From assembly GCA_024516035.1 (NCBI GenBank), contig CM044967.1, positions 1,458,383-1,522,382 on the forward strand: a DNA stretch of 64,000 nt, written 5' to 3'. Source of the stretch: Bactericera cockerelli (taxonomy: Eukaryota > Arthropoda > Insecta > Hemiptera > Triozidae). Below, piece after piece: positions 1 through 14,000 of this stretch; position 1 is the stretch's first letter, and every line of letters starts with the position of its first letter. Below the pieces are notes generated by a model. The model saw only the letters and a list, made by a program, of their open reading frames with translations. It did not search any database and was not told where the DNA came from. The position numbers were made by a program, and so were the translations under genes.

Positions 1-66
1 GATGGTTCATCAGTTGTCGGAGACAATCTTGCATCTGGAAGACGTTGTTCTTGTACAGAAGCTAAC
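1..66 (-). CDS. SRCIN1-like: SRCIN1-like exon, truncated by window edge
   Basis: The acceptor (tgcttcag) lies immediately right of 66. Reading continues from the exon at 516-599 and gives RLASVQEQRLPDA..., open to the window edge. Phase 2 at the junction agrees with the previous donor. The downstream end is not in the window. Confidence 0.82.
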
Positions 67-3000
67 CTGAAGCACAAAAAAAAGGTTTATTCAATTTTAA
101 TGTAAGAATGTCCAAACTCTTATTTCATTTCTTATTTTATTAGAAGCTTAGCTTAGGAAAAATACCTTGTATATGTTATCCTGTTATTAAATAAATAAAT
201 TAATTAAAAAAATTAAAAAAATCATCAAACCAAAGTAAAGGAAAAGAAAAATACCTGTACGTTTATTCATATAATGGTGAGAATTTCACCTATATTAAAA
301 AAAAAGGTCACAATAGATCAACTAGAGCTCGGTGTGATAATTGGGGCTTCTCTAGTAGGACTCCAAACAGTTTACAATAATACTAGAGAAAATGTTGATA
401 CCTCCCAAAAATACAAATAAATGACAACAGTAGCGAAGATATGCATGCCTCTCAGAAGGTTGTAGATGTCTTGGATTTGAGATTCAATTCTAGACAAAAA
501 AACAAACAAACTTACCTTTTTAGAGTTACTAGGGTTCCTGTTAATTTCTTACATCTTCTCAGAGCATTCTCCAGTCTCTCGGGTTCGTCTTTTATAAACC
601 TGAAAAAGAAGAGAAAAATATGTGACATTTTCTGAAACATTATTAATTTATTTTTCATTTACTTTTTAATCCAGCATTTGTTAGGGGCAGTTGGGCACTT
701 TTACCTATTATTATATGGTCTAAAAAAATATGTATAAACAATAAATGCATGCATTGTAATTGGGTGGAATTTGCCCACAAGAACTTGCCCTGGACCAATT
801 GAATTACCAGATTCACACTCGGACTTTTGTGCACCAATTTTAATTCTTCAGACCTCAGAATCAACCAAAACTTTTCCAACCTTATGTACAGTGCCACTGC
901 ATTTAGACATTGCTTTGCTCATTTTCAAGCTGAACTTACATTTCATCCGAGAGCACTTTCTCTACTTCCTTGTTGAGCAGTAGCTTTATTGAATTTTGAA
1001 GATCCGGGAATTTTAATTTCAGATCTGCAACTGTTTTACTGGAAAAACAAACAAGAAAAGTTGTAGTTTTTTTTGACGATTCCCTAAAATCGCTTGGCAT
1101 GTGGAACGTCCCAGGTTCGATCCTCCGTGCCGACAAAAAATTGTATTCTAAATTTGGTTACAGTTGTTTGTAAGGGATATCTTTCGGTGCGCTCATGTTG
1201 ACCCAGCAACTAAATGGGAAGTATAGGGTTACTTCTCGCCCATCACAGGGGAGGCATACTACGGGATGGGCAAGCTACAACACAGACCACAAGCGTCTAC
1301 AGTAGCTCCTGTTTCATGGCTATGAAATAAAAAAGGCTGTGAAACACTCATCTTTCTAAAATGAAAGAAATTGCAACCTCTGGTCAATAATGTGTAGGTA
1401 CATCAATCTATAAAAAATTACTAACCTGGACTTGCTTAATACAAGTGCCATGTTTTCCACGTCTGACATGTTGACTCGAGTTTTCCTATTTATCACATTT
1501 GCCCGGAGCAACTCTACTGTACTTTCCAAATCCCTGAGAAAAGAAAGATAAATTAAATTAGGGATGAGAATCGTTGTGATCATAATTGTGTTGTAAGAAA
1601 TTCCGTCGAGTGAAATTTACATTTTTTTTTATTATTTCAAACAAAATCCCAATGGTTATTCAATACCTAAAATCCATTTTTTTTTCTTAATACAAAATAT
1701 CTTTTTTTTTTTTTCAAACTGCTCATACAGTCTAAGTTACAGAATACAGATCAGACATAATTATTGTTACATGTTTATTTCATCATTGTTTTTTTTAAGT
1801 AGGTTATTTTTTTAATATAATATAAATAAATAAAAAAAATTATGTGTCTTTGACCGACTTGTTACTTAAAGGTATAAATGTCTATGGCCAATATTTAATG
1901 TGTCGCGTGGTAGAGTCAAGCATAACTGTTTCAATATTATATATATTGTTTCCAATTTTGTATATCAATTTGTAAGTATCTGTTTGTATATATGTCCTTA
2001 TTATTCATCATATCATCATAGGGTGGCGTCATCGACGTGAACGATTGTAGCCAGACAGTGGAGGAATGACTCAGCACTTCTACCACTCTCTTTACAAGGA
2101 GGCTAATAATTGACAAGGGCCCCCAGAACCAAGCCAATGCTGGTCTACTCCCTGATTATAGTCCCCCAGCCAGACTGCTGGTCTACTCCCTGTTAATAGT
2201 CCCCCAGCCAGACTGGGGGCCCTTGTCTTAATAAAGTGTAAAAATAATAACTATAATACTTACGTCAAATCAGATTCCAACCGCAACATCTCCTGTTTGT
2301 ACAGGTCTTCCTCGCGGTTGATCCGCAAGAATCCGGAATCGCCGCTGAACAGCCGCAGATCATCGTTCCCTGACATGAGGATGGCCCGAATCTTGATGAA
2401 AATATCCTTGATGGACTCCCGGGTGGAATGGGCCTGAGCCTGAGACATGCGCCGCAGATTCCGCATGTCCTCTCGCAGATCCCTGGCTTTCTTCTGGAGT
2501 CCGCGGAGCTGGTTGTACATTTCTGGCGTGAGCTGAAGGTCGCCTGAAAAAAGCACAATTACAAATACTTTATTTATACTACGGCACTAAATTCTGGCCC
2601 TACCCAGGCTGGGTGAGGTTAATGTGGGTAGCTGGTACGATTCCCAGCGAATGGAGGGTAAAAACCCCGTCCTAATCCAGGACGTTAAATTCAAGTAGAA
2701 TCGTTGGCGTTAGGAAGGTCATCCAGCCGTAAAAATATGCCAAAATAAACCAACCTCAACCATGAGGTTGAACAACGTCGACCCTGCTTGAGCGGGATAA
2801 GACCGAGAAGAAGAAGAAGACCAAAGGGTCCTTTTTGGTAACAGTTTAAACAAAGTCTCATTGGAAAAAAGTTTTCACTAGATATATTTTGTTTGGTATT
2901 TTCGATGGTTTCATCCTTCTACAAATCTACAATACCCTCTTTTACAAGTCGAGTAGATACTAAAAACAACGTACCTCACGTAGCTACAACAAGTCGAATA

Positions 3001-6000
3001 GAAAACTCTTGATTGAACCTTTGAATTCAGGTACAAGGTTCATGATATTTTCTCATTCTTATTTATTACATTTTTCTTGACAGTTGGCCAATTAATTGAC
3101 CAATTATACAATTAATGCATAACCTTTTGACTTTTTTAACAACTGAAGCAAAGGTTTATTTTTGTATTGTTGTTTTTCTATCGGATCAAGATCTTCAATA
3201 AAAATGTTTTGGTAATAATAGTTATAACTTTACTGTCGTCTGGTTTTATTGATAACCCTGCAAAGAGGCTCATTTTATTTTAAATCAATTTTTTCAAATA
3301 TGTTTTACTCACTTTCGCTATTCCTCTTAATTGATTAAAGTTAAAAGATTTGTCGAATCCAGAAAATCACTAACCTCTGTACAAATTGTGTTCAGGCTCT
3401 AACTGACTAGCCAATCCACTTGAGGCCAACGGTTTCAAATGTTCGGGTTTGTGTCGGTCTCTCTCTGCAAGATTAAATAAAAGCAATGATATCAGTGATT
3501 TAAAAGGTAGCTTTCGAGGTGCGAATATTGTCTTCGGAAAAGAAGAATTAAAAACAAATACGTAATACCTAATAGACTCCTATTGTCCTTTGTATACTTA
3601 CCAAGTTGTATTCAGGAGTCCCTTTTGTTCAACAATTCCTTTGGTGTTGTTGTTGTAGCCAGCTTGGCTACAGCTGGAGGGGTGAGTGATGGTCTCCAGC
3701 CAACTTTATTTCAAAGATGGCTCGTCCTGAACCACATATTTCTATGTGCGATCAACCATCATGAGGACTTGGGCTTTTCTTTATTATAAGCTATTAAACC
3801 CTTAGGAAACTGCAAGCTAGCCTGGCTTGTAAGGGTTGGCTAGTCTGTTTATAGTCCTCTAGCGAGACACTGGTTTTCTCCCTGTTTAACGTCCCCCAGC
3901 CAGACTATTGGTGTTATTCAGAGACGGGTTAATTCTGATAATCTCTCTTTAAATTTATAAGCAAACAATATTTCTTTGAGATGTTGTTTGAGCACTTAAG
4001 CACTGGGAGCAATTAATTTTGATTACGTAGTCTCTTACAATTTGTAACATAGATCTCTTTATAAAGGTCGAAAAAGTCTATGATTAATATCAAGAGGTAA
4101 ATTTTTTTTGAATAATTGATTTAAAAGTTAAGGTTGTTATTTTCAAATTAATAGAACTGAATAGAAAAGAATGAATCCTAGTACTGCAATAGAATCTTTA
4201 GCTCTTGCTGATAAATTTTCTTCTGAATACAAATTTTGGCTTTAATAGGTATAATTGATATTAAGATCGTCATTATCTCATATTATCCTTCAACACAAAT
4301 TTCTTCGAGAGGTTCAAGTTTTAAGCTAAATTGCTCCATTGAACTTCGATTAGAACAAACTGATAAAAAATAGTGCAGAACTGAACAAGTGAAATTGAAT
4401 TTAAAAAATAATAGTGAATTTACCTTGTGATGAAGTTCGCGGTAGTGTTGAAGACTTGATGGCTGGTTTCGATGGTTTTGAATCCACTGAAAGAATTAAG
4501 TAAGTGAAGAAATATGTGAACCTTGTGTTTTAATAACAGCTTTGTGTTTTGACTATTTCGTATTCAGAATTTCTTAAGCATGATTTCCATTTGCTTTACT
4601 GGCCTAGAACTTGTTTATTCCTAAATAACTTAAGATAAGTATAACTATGTTATGGTTTATAATAGAAATCCATATAAATTATTTTAAAAAATATTGATAT
4701 TCTATTAGGATTTATAATAGTTTCTTTGTCATCTGGACTATAGCTCAGTCACAATATTAATTATTGTGACTATGATATAGTATGGATTCCAAATTTTTGG
4801 TCTCTCTTTACATTTTAAAGCTCATAATAGTCAACTTATTTACAGTCGATGAAGTTCAAGCTGGTTACAATGTCAAGTGTCAAGTTAATAATAATAATAA
4901 TACCGGGTGTACCGATTCATTTTGTTTTGTATAACATAATAATGGTAAAGGTAGAAAAAACAAACAAATAACTGTTCAATTGAATAGTTAAGTTAATATT
5001 AATGTTAAAATAGTTAAGGAATCTAGTTAAGAAGCAGTTAACATGAATAGTTACCAAACGTGATAGTTTACTATCATTACCTGTATGCTGTGGTGAATGT
5101 TGTTTTGGAGAATTGGTGGGTGGATCCTCACTGAACGACACGGATTTCTCAAACGAGACTGACTTGTCTAAACAAAAGGGATAAAGAAGATACCTAACTT
5201 TACTAAGACTATTCAATGTTTCAGGGACCAAAATCCCCAAAATTGTTCATCGATTCTTGGAAAATTTTGACATTGTTTAAAAGTAAGCTGAATTGACTCT
5301 GATATTAAAGTGATATTAAAGTTACCAGATTGTCAACTTTCTCGAATAGGTCATTTTAAAGCTTAAATTTCTAATACTCACTACACAAAATAATATTTTT
5401 TAAAAATGAATGTTTCACAGCCTTTTTCATTTCGTGGCCATGAAACAGGAGCTACTGTAGACGCTTGTGGCTCACCCACTTCCCCTTTGATGGGCGAGAA
5501 GTGACACAATACTTCCCATTTAGGTGCTGGGTCAACACGAGCGCACCCGAAGGTATCCCTTACAAGCAATTATAACCAAATTAAGAATACAATTTTTTGT
5601 CGGTACGGGGGATTGAATCCGGACTTTCCGCATGACAAGTGAGTGCTTAATCACTAAGCTAATTGCGCTTAAAGCTAATCGCTCTCTTAAAATATTTTTA
5701 TCCTTACTTTTCTGTGATCTGTATACATAAAATTGATACATAAAAGAACATAAAAATCTCTGATCTGTATACATAAAATACCCCAAGCCAAGTTCTGAGA
5801 ATTCATCAATCTAACCATCATTTTTAAAGTTAAAGAAAGCTTTAAAACGTCTCCAAGAGCTTGTAGGCTACCATTGCATACATTTATAAGGAACATGACC
5901 AATGTCAACTTGTTGAATTCAAAAATGTTACCTCTGTAGGAAGGTGGCAATCCCATTGATATCACTTCTCGGGGGGAGGGGGAGGGAGAGTGGGTCAGCG

Positions 6001-8027
6001 CTTTTTGTACTAGACCAGTTAAATTTGCCAGCTGCCTTTCCATGTGCTCCACTCGAATCCTGTAAGCAGACATTTTATATGAGTATTTGGAGTAGGTCTG
6101 TCCCGATAGCTCAGTGGTAAAGGCACTCTGTGAATCCAGAGGTTCCAGAGGTCGTGGGTTCGAAACCCAGCCGAGACATGACAACTTATTCTCCCATTTG
6201 GGATTTTTACCACATAATAATATGTCTTGGGCTTACTGCTGGAATAATGGGACTTTAATAGTCCTTATCGGGCCGTATAAATAAGGCGATATTATTATTA
6301 TTCATTTAGTTTGTAACACTGTGCAGATCTTTGGAAATTAAAAAATGTGATACATTTTTATTTTTTTTTAATCGAAGGACCAAATTATGAAGAAGGATTA
6401 CAAAAAGGATTAGGGTACACTGTCTCTTATCCAAAATATTTCCTATGAAGCCCTGGTGGAAAGTTCTTAGTGCGAAACTGCCCTGAACGAACGGATAATC
6501 TAACGAAAAATTGACTATAACTTTTCACATGAAATTTCTTCATCAAAATCTTTGCGTAGGTCTCTAAAAGTGATGCAGCAATGCAATCCACTATGCTATG
6601 CAATAGATCCAATTGTTAATCAATTGAACCAAGTGAATTTTGAAATAAGTAGTACCTATTTGATATTGCATACAAACATAGCATATTTTAAATTTGATGG
6701 TTGCAATCATAGATTACTAAGATATGAAAATTACTGAAATATAATAAAGATAGTTTGAAACGCACTCATCTAGAACACACCTGGACTGACATACGCTAAG
6801 CGTGCATCAGTGGAGAAACGAAATCATTGATTCAAATATACAATTTAGAGTAATTTCTAACATTCGAATAGTAGGTAATTACTTTCTATATACCGACCTC
6901 AGTAGCTTGATCAATAAGCCGGCGAACATGTAACCTGGAGGTCGGTGGTTCAAGTACCGGTTTCAGCGTAGATTTAGTAAAGTGAGTTTGAGTAGTTGTG
7001 ATATCACCAAAGTGATGAACATAAATATGATAACTTTTAACTTTCTATCCATGACTATAGACAATAGACAGTGTTTTTTTTTCACTTTGTCTTTTACAAA
7101 ACCTACTTGGTCTTGTCCTTATGGATATTTTTTGCACTTTTAATTACTTCCACATTTTATGGGCTGGATGCCCAGGCACTTTCTAACGCCATGATTTTTT
7201 GGATCTGAGTGATCTGACACGTGTGATAGTAACAAGTTTCATAACTCTTTGTTGACAGTAATAAAATTGACAATGTGATTATTACCTAAGGCAGTCACTG
7301 TCATTAAACCCATGCGGGTACTTCCTAATTACTAATTGGTACCTAGCAGAAATGTAAAGTGCACAAGATAACGTAATGGAATCAAATGTAAAAGTACTCT
7401 CTCCCTTGACTGATCATAGCGTGTAATGTTTGAGAGGAGTAAACAACGAGTATGTCATCAACATATATTCGGAAGTACCTACATTTTTAATAATAATAAT
7501 AACACTCTTTAGTGGAAGGTAACCACCAGGCGAGGTTAATGCTTAAAGCATTTTCTATACCACCTCACCCTCAGAGTCTTATTATTATGTGGTCACAAAC
7601 TCAAATTAATGAGGAAAAATTCATGCACTGGGTGTGATTCGCACCAACGGATCCCTACGGTACCTGGTTTACCAGACTAGCGCCTTAACCACTTGCCTAC
7701 CAATACACATGTTTTAAGGTGTAATGTTTGATACAATTAATAAGACCAATAGCAATGAAACCCCAGCCTTATTATGTCCATTATTTTTCGGCAGATGAAA
7801 ATTTGAATTAGTCGGTAAAATTTAAATTTTGATCCAACTTCAACAGATCCAGCATTCCGTTCAGCATTAAATTCCCAATCAAAATTTTGCAACATGTTTG
7901 TGCCATTTTTTTTTTTTTTTTTTCATCTTTCATAATGAAACCAACCAGAAAGCTTATTACATAACTAAACAATATTTTTACACTACCACTGACTAAATAA
8001 CTCGTTTAGCACGGTACAAATATGAAG

Positions 8028-8060
<33 letters not shown>

Positions 8061-11000
8061 AACACCACTTGTCAAAAAAACGTAAACCTTTTTTTTTGAT
8101 TAACCTACAAACCAGTGCGAGTAACTCTCCCATCCCAAATTCTAAAATTGGGATTTACAATGAATTGTACTCAATAAAGAAAACAATTAAAAGTCGATTC
8201 ACCGTTAGATTTAAAAAAAATAATAATAATACTCATTAGTGGATGTTACCTTTAGGTTGACGCTCAAAGCAATTTCTACCACCTAACTCTCAGATTAAAT
8301 TGAGCATAGTTAACGTCCCATTAGAGTTGCGGAATAAACAATAATAAATTATCCTATTGTATTATGTCATCTACATTATTATTATCTGACCTCGTTGTAG
8401 GGTTTTCAGTGAAACCCTTACAATTAACACTGCGACCTAATTATATCTATTGTGATTCGTTGATTTTATTTAGTTATAAACTCCTGATTTGAGATACGTA
8501 GTCAGAACGGTGATTATACCCTCCATTCGCTGAAAATCGTCCAGATACATACATTAACCTCACCCAGCCTGGGTTGGGCCGGAAATGCCAGCATCACGTG
8601 TTCGAGAGAACAGAAGTTTCTGTTTGAAAATTACGTCCCAATCGGGAATCGAATTCAGGATCTCTGGACTACGGGACAGTGGTCACAACCGTTACGCCAA
8701 GGAAGGTCGCATCTGTTCCGGTAGCTCAGTGGTAAAGGCGGCACTCTGTGAATCCAGATAATCCAGATGTCTTGGGTTCGAAACCCAGCCAGGACATGAC
8801 ATGTTATCCTCTCATTTTGGATTTTTACCACATAATAATATGTCTTGAGCTTACTGCTGGAATAATGGGACTTTAATAGTCTTAATCAGGCAGTATAAAT
8901 AAGGCGATATTATGTATGTATGTAAATGTATGTATGTAAATGTACGAATTTCTTTGTGGTGAAGCACAAGGCCTCTTCACAATTTTTGTGGGTAGCGCAG
9001 CATTACTAAGAGCCTCCTTTACATTTCGAATTATTCTATTACATTAATTTCTTTTTACTCTGGTAATGACGCCACTGGTCGTTACTCATACAAGTAACTA
9101 CTCATTTTTCCTCACGAGGTATGAGTGGACCCCGAACATCCAAGTACAGAGCCGAAAAATTCCTGCCCCGCTGGGGATCGAACCCAGGTCACCGTGTGTG
9201 CAATGCCCAGCGCGCTAACTCACTCTGCCACGGTGACTAATAAGGCGATATTATTATTACTAAATACTTTACGTGTAATTTCGTACAGTACCTTGTCGTA
9301 TCATAGGGTGGGATCACAGCCGTGGTGTAGGGTCTGGCTGGTTCTCCCGACTGTATCTTGATGCCGTATGACAAACTGTATGTGTCGTCCATCAACTCAC
9401 TATCACTGGAATAAAACAATTAAAACAAAGAACTTGAAACAATAAAAAAAATAATACAAAGTACTTGAAACAATACATTAGTTTCTGATACACCAAACTC
9501 GGTAGCTGGTTAACTCAGCGTGATGGTTGGAGGTTTAAGTCCCACGCATGCAGAGTTTTTGCAAGGCGGGTTTGAGTGATTATCACATTGTGAATAAAAC
9601 AAACATAAAAACTTTAACTTATGTTACATACATGGAGGACTAGAGGTCTACATATATGCTATGGGAATAACTATAATTGTATGTAGGTAGTTGTTTCAAG
9701 TCTGATTAAAATTTAGAAAAAATCTCTGGTATGTATTTTTTATGAAAAAAGAAAAACAAGTTTAACTCTTTGCGGCACGGTGGTCCCAAGGAGGACCACA
9801 TAAAATGGGACCTTACTGCACGGGCCCTCCTGACTTGTTGTGCCCTGTGAAAGCTACGACAATGTCCGACTACAGCCGAAAACATTTATCCAATAGGAAG
9901 GAGCTTGAGTGGTCCCTGGCTGAGTGAAGCGTGCTGAGACTATACTAAAGACAGTTATCATATGGACCACCGTGCAGTAAGGTACATTTTCCAAGTGGTC
10001 TTTCTGGGGACCACCGTGCCGGAAAGGTTATTCAAAAATATCCGAGCTGTGCCGCAAAGAGTTAAAACATAAGAAAAAACAGATTGGTATGCTGTGTTAG
10101 ACAATTCCCATTGATGGACAGCATGAATTTTTAATAAATATTTAATTTTTCTTCTTATACATACATAGCTGGTAGGTATAGGTGTGATAATAATTTAAAA
10201 AAACATGCAGAGGTTCCTAGCTAGTATTATGTATTTGTAACACATCAAAGGTACCTTCTCTTCATCAGAATAATTCTGTAGAATATATTATTCAAATTAA
10301 TTTTATTTTAAATAATGAAATTTTATTAATTAATATAAATTTAAAACCATGATGCCTATCAACCCTTTGTCATTGATGGTATCAATCAACTTAAATGAAG
10401 AAATCAATTTAAAATCAATAAATATAAATTATATTTTAATAAATATTTTACATATTTTATATTTATGGTACCTATGTGGAAAAAAAATTGATTTATATGA
10501 ATTAGATACCTATCTTATATCATTGATATTAATAGTGTCTTAACTGCATGGCACACTGTTACATACCTTGTCTCCTCATCTATAACAGGTGTAATGGACC
10601 CGGTCCTCGATGGATACTGATAATAGCTATCATCATATGGTGCTGAAACAAGATAGTAGTGAGAACCAACATAAGAAATCCATTCCAGTCCAATATTAAT
10701 TAAATTAATTTCAATATTGATTAATTAATTTATAAATTAAAATAGTTTGCATACAAAATAAATGTATGTCATCATCAAATTTATTTAACAATGAGAACAA
10801 TAATTGTTTTCTCCTTAGTATAATGTACTTTCCCAACAGTTATTGTGGTACCAATACTTACATATAGAATTATAGATATTAAAAGATACCATGTTTTGAA
10901 TCCTGGTTATTTCAAGGAATAGTAGAAACGTAATCACTAAAATTTATTAATTTTATTCCTTACAGTAGTCACTGTGGCAAGCGAGTTAGCCGCTAGGCAT

Positions 11001-14000
11001 TGCACGCACGTGTGACCTGGTTCGATTTCCCAGCGGGAGATTTTTCTGCTCTGTACTTGGATGTTCGGTCCACTCATACCTCGTGAGGAAAAATGAGTAC
11101 TGCTTTAATGTGAAGCACGACCAATGCAGAACTAGGCAAAAATAATACAAGGTATTGAAATTCAAATGGTAAAGTCCTATGATTCTGCGCTACCCACAAA
11201 AAATTGTGACATAATAACACAAAGAAAAAGCATTTATATATATTATTTATTATAATTTATTCCTTACAAGCAACTCGAAAACATCAAATTAGTCTATATT
11301 TGGCTATCTTTGATCCACTTTATCATTGTTGTCCAAAATTATTGATTATGTTTGAAACTTAGCAATGTCATACCCAAGTGTTAACAGAAAGAGACAATCA
11401 GCCTGATATGTAAAATGTCAATGAGAAGGCCCAAAACATGTAGCAAGACGTTATTTTTGGCCAAGTAAGGGTAACAGATTAATCAATTTTATGTCCTGAG
11501 AGTGAAACAAAGATATAAGTATATTGTAGGAAACCCAATTAGAAGCACTTCATGGTCCTATTTTCATAGAACATTACCTGGAGTAGTTTTGCCAAGTTAG
11601 GTCGTAATATTAATTTTATATCATGTCAGTGAGAGAGGCCGTACCTCCTACTCTATTTAATCGAGGACGTATAGTAACTTTTGTATGGATAACATTTTTT
11701 TATTTAATTTACATGAAAACTTTTCTTATGCTTTCTAATATTGCTTTATGTAATATATAACTATTAAAAGATGATGTAAATGTGATGACTATTAAATAAT
11801 AAATTTTATTATTTATTTTTTCTTTGAAGCAGGCAAAAATCTAGGTTCAAGACGAAGTGCGGTTCCAGCGCTGGAAACATGCTCCATACCCGCTAAAACC
11901 TCCTCTCCATCACCACAAACATACCGAACCGTAAGACATTACAAAAATGCACACATGACCCAAATAGAGGCCTTGCTACTTCATGGTCCTATTACATAAG
12001 AGTTTGACTTACCTGGGGTAGTTTTGGCCAAGTTATAGTTGCGGGGAGAAGTTGGACTTACCTAGTATTGGCCAAGTTATAGTTGCGGGGGAGTGTGGTC
12101 CGCGGGCAAGGAGGCAGTACAGGCTTTAGGAAGGGTAACACCGTGATATTGTGTTCCCTGGAAACAGACAAACAAACAAAGTAAAGGATCAACAAAACTT
12201 TAGACAACGAAAAAATATTAAAACAAACAACAACAAAAATATTAACATATTAAAACTTATTTTAACTGCGCTTACAAAAATACTTTGCCAGCTGACACAG
12301 TACATATTTCAAACAGTCTTGTCATGTGCCACTTAACTTTCAGGAAAATAAAGTTGATATATGTAGATGAAAATAGTTTAGCACATCTTTGGGGACAGTT
12401 ATAATAGTATGATTGTGACTGATTCCCCATTGAAAAATTCTGGCAAGGTTATCCTTTGTACCAAATGATTTTTTTGAAATTCTGATGAAATATTTCCGCT
12501 TGATCATTATGTTTAGTATACTACATAGTAGTGCTTATTTAGACTGTCGCCTCAACAAGCAGTCCCATTAATGCAAAAAAATCATAATCGCCTCTTTATT
12601 AAGTATTAGCCTCTTAATTAAGTAATTAAGTAGCAGCACCTACTCTAAACTTAATAGTATTTCCATTCAAAGACTAAAAGAGCAGTCGTCATATGAGATA
12701 ATTAAGTGCCGAATAAGTGCTTTGCTCTGACCAGACCTAGTTTACAGTGCCTCTTTTTCCGAAGGTCATGTTCTCATTCGGTCGAAACGGGAATTTCAGA
12801 CATAAATTTCTGCTAATGGTATGCATGGCTACAAGATTTACTACCCTAACTAATGCTCTTGTGAATAATCTTTGAGCATTTGAGCTAAAATTCCGAATGT
12901 GACATTTAGATGAAGAATTATTGTGATAAATCTAAATCTTTCATGTAAAAGATTTATCTTCTAATAAATCCAACATAATTGGAATCAAAAACAATTGTGT
13001 TCTTGACCTTTGATGGGCAAACTTGTTGTAGTACAATATTCATCATCAATATAATTATTGTCAAAATCATCATTATCAGAATTAACATCATGAGTAACAC
13101 CATATTTTTCTTACTCTTGACATTATTTTACTCAGGTTATACTCAAATAAATAAAGAGGTGCTTTGTTAAACTGTTGGCATAATGGGACTACCTGTCTTG
13201 CGCTGACAGTCTAAATAAAGCACTACTTATACTTATACTCTTTCACTTTGCCTTTTCCCAAACCTACTTGTGGGGTCAGCACTGTTTAACCTCTTCCTTC
13301 TGGTTGAGGTTGGTTAGTTCTGGCACTCCATCTTCCACATTTTACAAGACTGGATGTCCCTGATAAGGAAGCCAACGATTTGTGTTATTTTTTTTGGCCC
13401 GACATGGCTCGCACCTTTAACACCTTATTTGTTTAACATCCCCGAGAGACACGCATCAGTATCAGCATCATTGTCATTAAAATCATCATCATTATCAACA
13501 TAACCATTATCGTTATTTTCAGAATTATCATCAATATTAGTAACAAAATCATCATCATTACGTATAACTATCATCATCAGTAACATTATCATAATGATCA
13601 ACTAACACATCATCATCAGCTTTAAATCATTATTCACTATTCAGCATCATCATCATCATCATCATTCTCAACATGAACATCACCAGTATCACCACCATGA
13701 TTATCTTCATCTTAGTTGCTTCTTCGTAGCCGAAGGTTGCGTTAGGTAATATTCCGTATGACAGTCTTTCAATCTTCTCTTTTCTCAGCTATTCTCTTGC
13801 ATTCACCGTTACGTTTATGAGAGTTATGACGTTTGCCCACTCTGTCATGTCATCTGTCCGGTTCCTTCTTTGTCTTCCTTCATGAACTGAAGATCTCAAG
13901 GTCTCGCTAAACCAGTTGCACATCATCCGCCTTTGGTAATATAGAAGTAGAAATAGTTATGGAAATATTAGTCATGGAAATAGGTGGCATACCATTCAGG

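Noticed and set aside
2265..2558. Second minus-strand open frame over exon 2264-2543
   Set aside because: Cys/Arg-rich shadow; the other frame carries the conserved coiled coil and correct splice phases.
5687..6184. 165-codon minus-strand open frame as a single gene
   Set aside because: Only 5932-6059 is an exon; the rest is SINE head (upstream) and intron (downstream).
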